From Pelargonium x hortorum (lineage: Eukaryota; Streptophyta; Magnoliopsida; Geraniales; Geraniaceae): a DNA stretch of 64,000 bases. The position numbers were made by a program, and so were the translations under genes. The stretch's first letter is position 1. Every line of letters begins with the position of its first letter. The notes beneath the pieces are model-generated. The model was not told the DNA's origin, searched no databases, and worked only from the letters and a program-made list of their open reading frames with translations. Location: NCBI GenBank assembly GCA_036897525.1, contig JAYMTJ010000029.1, positions 1 to 64,000 on the forward strand, written 5' to 3'. Below, piece after piece: positions 58,870 to 64,000 of this stretch.

Positions 58870-61800
58870 GCAGAAAACAGGAGGGAATAACCTTAAATGT
58901 AGGTCTGCATTAACGTGTCCAGTCTCTATAAGGTAGCCATTCTTAAAATCTTAATCTTAATAAGGGAATTCGTGTATTTTCTTTCTTTTAGCTCCGAAGT
59001 ACAAGACTCTACTCTAGAAAAAGCGGACTTAGAACAGTTTTAGTTATATAAAAAAAAGATATAGATATAAAGCAAAAGCGCCTACTCACTTAGTATGTTC
59101 AATTAATAACAAAGCGAAATTTAAACGAGTCGGATTCATAGGTATTGTCAAAGGTTCGAGACCCCTTAGGGAGCTTTCTAGAGTTTAGTATCTTTATTTC
59201 ATACTCGAATACTTATCGATCGAGATATCCCACATCACATTACAGAGACTCAAAAAGAAATGGGGAGACTGGTCTAAAGCCAGTTGTAGTCGCGCCTAGT
59301 TTTAAGGAAGACTTTCCTCATATGTATACACTAAAGCAGAAATCGTAGATATATTTCTATTTTATATACCAAAAGATATGCGTACGCACCTAATAAATGA
59401 CTATCTTAAGGGATACGCAACTGCGGGGGGTGTTTAAGTATAAAAAAAATAGAGCCTTTCTTAAAACTAGCAAGTCTTCCCTCTTAGCTAAGCTAAGCGA
59501 TATTCTTTACTTTATTTATGACATTTTAACTTTTTGGGGTCTAGAGAATCTCCTGCTTAAAAAGATACTTTAAGTTATCTGACACTCTCCCTTTTGAAAA
59601 AGCTATATCTGGAGCTCCTAATTAAGGGGTGGGCGTTACGGTCATGCTTTTGTGATCAAATCTACCCTTTAACTCTTAAAATTACTAGCTTTTTTTTGTA
59701 GGAATTGAAATTGAATTCAAGAATCGTTGTAACTGGGGCTCTCCAAGGCATTCGTCTTTGTTACTTTATTCACAGTAAAAGCTCTAGAATCGGGATTAGA
59801 TATAAGAAAACCTTAAAAGTTCTGGTATTTCCGTAAGGTTTTTATACTTGATACTGCTAACATAAAAAGGGAGTATAGAGTGCTCGTACATATAAAAAAG
59901 GGAAAGACTTTCACTTTCCTTTAACTCTAAAGGATGCTACCTATTCCAAATATGACATTCAGTAGATATAAAGCTTTAGAGGTACGTACTTAGGTAAGAC
60001 ACAAATAAGTTTAGATGCACAGTTTTAAACAAGTTCATCTTTTGGTATGTATACTCTGATATTTCCCGGGCAAGGGCCCCTCTTTATATAGAGTCTATAA
60101 AAATCTTTATTTACTTACTGCAATGTATGTAGAAAAAGACCTAGGTATATGTAAGAGGTAGACCGGTATTATTACTAGAATTTTCTTCGCTTATTAGATT
60201 AGGAAGGGGTCCTCAAAGGATCTGGTTGTATACCCGTAAAATAAAAGATACAAAGCATTGTCATTTTTTGCTTTGAATGATATTACAAAGGCACTTTGGC
60301 ACTGTCTAGAGGTTGCTTGCTGTTCTTAAAACAAAAATTTAGGGTTCTTTATTCATAAGAATTTTGAGTTTACAAGGGGCACCTCCTGGATCCTACCTTT
60401 TCAAAAAATTATGAGATCTTTTTTTGACTCTGGGTAAGTTCAAATACTTTGGAGAACGGAGAAAAACTTACGATCGTGGTCGAAGTAATCCTACTACAGA
60501 GATTTTAGTTACATTCTTACTCTTACTAGAGAAGCTGCAACGAATTCTAAGCTCACGTTACCGACATTTGACTAGTCCCAGTATCAGAAGAAGGGCAAGG
60601 TTTACCGTTTATCTCGAATGGTATAGGTTTTTGCAATTCAAAAGTCTTCCTGACGAGGTTCTCTTTTCTTACAAAAAGGAGCTTAAATGTTCTAAGGTGT
60701 TAGTTCCAGAACTAGTTCTTTATCCGTAAGGGGTATCATGGCATTATTAAGCTCCTAAAATCTAATGTCAACAGAATTGCCGTAAGAGTCTTTTGGAAAA
60801 TGCACAAGTTAAATAATAGCTTTCCTTAATCCCAGCCTGGAATTCTTATACTAAGCCCTTTCGTGACCCAAAACTTTTTATGCTTTTACCATTAAAGCAA
60901 TGCAATAGGAGATCCAGTTGTGTGAGCATATAAAAAAGATTATTAACAAAAAAACTTCCCTTTACTAGCCGCCTATATTTTTTATCTACTTAAAAGTCTT
61001 TTGTCTGAGTACCATTACAAAGTCTAAGAATAGCTACACTCTAAAAAAGAATTTACCCCAACATTTCGGGCAAAAGCCAACTAAACCCTTTCCTTGTGAA
61101 AAGAATCAATATGCTACGGGAGCCCTTATAAATAATACATTGGATACTTCCTTAGATTAGAGGGTACTTTTTAACAAAAACCTTATAGACGTAAAATCCC
61201 CTAGGTAAAAAACTTATAGATATTGGCGCTAGAAGCCCTTTTTTGTATAGTCAGTATTACCCCCTTTAAAGAAGAAGCTCCGCTAGTAAAGTTTTTCTAA
61301 TTTCTCTCCTATTTTTGAATTACAAGCTTCAGTTCTCTTACTATTTTAAGAGCTCCGGAAAACCTCTAAGTTAAAGACTTTAACGAAAATAGTGTAATCT
61401 TGGCTTTACCCTGAAATGTGGAAGACTATGAAAACTTGACTAGAATATGTATAAAATCCTCCTTTTCATTTTAACTGCAGAGACCAAGAGAACACAAACA
61501 AATATGTGAGAGGGCATAAGCATAAGAATTCTCGATATAGTGCACGATAAAAGGTCCCCAGTTGTTTCTATTCGTTATAGGGGTAAATTATCTAAGGAAG
61601 GCCCGGCCTCCCCCACAAGAGAATATACCGAGCTTTTTACTTTATAAAAGATTCCACCCACTCCTCAGATTATTGATATATCTGAGCTCTTGCTTTAATT
61701 TAACAGAAATCCTGCCAGGTATTAGACTCTGTTCTATACAAATAAAAATGCTTTAACGAAGTATTATAAGAGATGCCTGCACTTTCAACTAAAGTCCTTT

Positions 61801-63020
61801 CTTAAACTTTGTTTGTAAGCCTGCTTTTACTTGTGTCATAGCTACACATATCCTAGAGTATATTGAATTAGAGGGAGACCCATATAGCCATACTAATTTA
61901 CCCATAAGTGTAGGAAAATACTTGAATACTGACCTTATTATAAAAAGACTTAGCAAGAGGCCCGTTTTAGAAGTTTTAACTAGCGCTAGGCAAGCCCCAA
62001 AAACCAAGACTTCTTATATTTATGCTTTAGTGCTTGAAGATCCAAGACATAAATGAAGTTATTTGCTGTATTTAATGACTCCAACTAGAAACTAGAGGAT
62101 TTTCTACTTGAAAAAGTAAAATATAAAGAGCATAATACTACTCTACTAGACTTGTCTGGAAGTGAAACCCTTTGGATCTCCTAATAATTCTATTCGAAAA
62201 TGAGTAATAAAGGGGTTTGAGAACATTTAAGGAGAATACCCCCTCTTATTTGTTAAACCGGGAAACTTTTGTATTACAAAAATGATTCTTACTTTCAGGA
62301 GCATAACTCATAAAGAATAATTACCGCTTTTAGTAGGTATCACCCAGCACCTAAGACTACTTTTACTTGAATCAGATTGGGACTGGTAAATTAAATAAAT
62401 AATTTTTTAGAATTAGAAATAGGATATTCTCTCGTAAAGTGTCTTATATAACTTTCCTTCTGGTCCTAGTTAAGTAGAGGAGAGCTCGGTTCTTATCTTA
62501 TATACAAAGAAATTCATTTACTATATATATAGTTTTTACCTTTTTATTCTAGAGTTGGAGAACAAATGTTTGTAGTGATATACAAGCATATAATCTCATA
62601 ATGATACATAGTAGAAAAACTCAATTAAAAACCCCTGAGCACTCCTAATATTAACAAGTCAAAAAAGGGTTCTGAGGCGTAAACTCTAGATAGGACAATA
62701 ATAACCTAGGGTAGTAGTTCTTCGTGATGAATTATTTGTGCACTACTTTCCGTTCATTATGGAAAACAAACGACTTAACACTCTTTTTAAATTAAAAAGT
62801 CCGTTGTTGTAGCTGTCGAGTAAACTTATTCCAGATTGTGAATTAAAACTCTATGATAATAAATATGGGTAAAAGGTTTTGTCTATGCGCTATAACGTGC
62901 CTTTTTAATTATGTAAATGTAGCCACGTCGTCTCTTTTTCAAAACCCTTTGCGCTCAAAACAACATACTAACAAGCTCGTTCGAAGCGCAATTTTTATTA
63001 TTTAACAAGTGTAATATACT
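58870..63020. other. AT-rich filler, no gene seen
   Basis: The frame at 60424-60729 (+, 101 codons, TTG start) gives a basic product (many Arg, Lys, Tyr) without known motifs. Frames at 59145-59348, 61562-61756 (+) and 61789-62007 (-) are likewise unrecognised. No repeats of note. Confidence 0.5.
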
Positions 63021-63029
63021 ATTTATTAT

Positions 63030-63073
63030 TGGTATGATGCAAATAAAGATTGGTAGTATGCAAATCTTGGTAG
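63030..63073. repeat. Imperfect tandem duplication
   Basis: A tggtatgatgcaaat unit is followed by tggtagtatgcaaat and a third partial start tggtag. Unit length is about 17-21 bases. Confidence 0.75.
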
Positions 63074-63137
63074 ACTCTACAAAAGCAAAGAGAATTTCTT
63101 ACTCTTGTCAGAAGGAAAATGACAACAATGAGTACTT

Positions 63138-63157
63138 GCTTGTTATTGCTTGTTATT
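63138..63157. repeat. Perfect 10-base tandem duplication
   Basis: gcttgttatt occurs twice head to tail. Confidence 0.95.
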
Positions 63158-63860
63158 AGTCAATCTTCTTATCCTGAGATTCCCTCAGTTTCTTACTCTT
63201 TCTCAGTCCCTTTCTATAGTGGAATTGGACTCTTCTATTATATAGTAGAAAAGTTTGAAAGAAAAGAGTTGAAATAAAATAAAAGTAAGTCCTTCAATGG
63301 AGTACAAGTTTTCCTTTAACAAACTCGGGTGAATGTAAGACACTTATATACTTATATGAAGTAAATGTCTTTTTGAGTGGGTAGAGCTCTACCCTAATTT
63401 TTTAGGATAACTTAAGATAATGCCCCTGGAACTGGAAAAAACTCCACTTTTGACTTTCCAAAGTACCTTCAAAATTATCGAGGGAGAGTATAAAAAAAAA
63501 GACTTTCCACAAATATTTTGAGAAAGGGATTTGGGTTTCTAGTTTATGCTATATTGTTGTGAATCCTGCGGGTTATATATATAGAACTTTATACTTTTGT
63601 CGACTTTTACCAAATATACTATACCCGGGTATATTACTTTTGCAGTTATTACAACATACGCTTTAAAATAGTCTATAAAAAAACGTTTAACTAAAAAGAA
63701 AGAAACTTTTGCGCTTGTCAAGAATTTGAAGTAAGTCCTTAATCAGGGTTGTCCTATGTCGCTAAATAAGCCTCAAGGAATTTCCCTAAGACTTAGTTTT
63801 ATAGTAACTTCGTCTAAGTACAGTACTTTATATATGCATAACACAGACTCTTTTTGTACC

Positions 63861-63887
63861 TAGTATAGTATAGTATAGTATAGTATA
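63861..63887. repeat. Microsatellite (TAGTA)5
   Basis: Five perfect pentanucleotide units plus two bases. Confidence 0.95.
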
Positions 63888-64000
63888 ATTTAACCAAATA
63901 TATTAATATAGCCCTCTTTTTTTTATGCAAGTAACAAAGCCTGTAGAGGATAATCAAGCAACAAAACCAATTTTGGAGAATTGAGTTAGTAGTTGTTGGT

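Larger units (their letters stand above)
1..64000. other. Gene-free AT-rich block with RIP-like dinucleotide bias
   Basis: No open frame exceeds 117 codons on either strand and none gives a recognisable protein, so the block looks non-coding. Hand counts in 240-base samples give TpA/ApT of 31/20 at 841-1080, 22/19 at 30601-30840 and 33/22 at 55561-55800. The matching (CpA+TpG)/(ApC+GpT) counts are 16/23, 21/19 and 15/21. High TpA with low CpA/TpG is the known outcome of repeat-induced point mutation in filamentous ascomycetes. The middle sample is near neutral, so the bias is patchy. The fungal assignment is inference. A large plant or fungal organelle genome remains possible, though a TpA excess would be unusual there. 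Confidence 0.55.

Noticed and set aside
60424-60729. 101-codon basic frame as a nucleic-acid-binding protein
   Set aside because: Arg/Lys content follows from local A- and G-rich codons; no known domain is visible.
1-64000. CRISPR array, prophage or bacterial operon
   Set aside because: No regularly spaced direct repeats, no long frames and no Shine-Dalgarno-preceded gene runs anywhere.

Overview
The window is 64 kb of AT-rich DNA (about 36% G+C by eye) with no protein-coding gene that I can support. The longest open frames are 117 codons (53340-53693, +), 108 codons (6110-6436, -) and 101 codons (60424-60729, +). All three open at TTG rather than ATG, and their products match no family I recognise. 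I see no rRNA motif, operon, CRISPR array or bacterial-style promoter layout. This looks like a repeat-derived, gene-free block of a eukaryotic genome.

The strongest direct signal is dinucleotide bias. In hand-counted 240-base samples, TpA exceeds ApT (841-1080: 31 vs 20; 55561-55800: 33 vs 22), and CpA+TpG falls below ApC+GpT (16 vs 23; 15 vs 21). That is the signature of repeat-induced point mutation (RIP), known from filamentous ascomycete fungi. It is not uniform. The sample at 43981-44220 shows the reverse (TpA 21, ApT 24; CpA+TpG 29, ApC+GpT 16), and 51301-51420 and 58621-58740 are also unbiased. I therefore read the window as a mosaic of heavily mutated old repeat DNA with less-mutated islands. 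My working guess is an AT-rich isochore of a RIP-competent fungus. The main alternative is non-coding DNA of a large organelle genome, because several tRNA-like stretches look organellar or bacterial in type.

Layout. 1-9300: AT-rich filler, microsatellites, a B-family repeat with a probable nested poly(A) insertion (2719-2880), one tRNA-like stretch (about 5290-5350) and an A-family repeat (6593-6672). 9340-11335: a loose cluster of five tRNA-like stretches. 12830-19270: a possible B-family copy, A- and G-family repeats, a G-rich degenerate minisatellite (16275-16497), an F-family repeat and a weakly copia-like stretch (19040-19270). 19600-38100: D- and E-family pairs, dispersed ATGTCAGTAACT-type motifs and four tRNA-like remnants (31321-31405, 31515-31560, 32758-32808, 35846-35910). 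38200-43240: a perfect 21-base tandem duplication, the best tRNA-like structure (38714-38791) and three B-family copies. 43500-44300: an unmutated-looking island with a C-family repeat. 49100-52270: F and C copies and more of the dispersed motif. 53300-64000: AT-rich filler, a G/A repeat island at 58560-58870 and short tandem repeats at the right end.

Nothing here works together as a pathway. The value of the window lies in its repeat fossils and mutation pattern. All homology statements come from reading by eye and have not been checked by alignment or database search.
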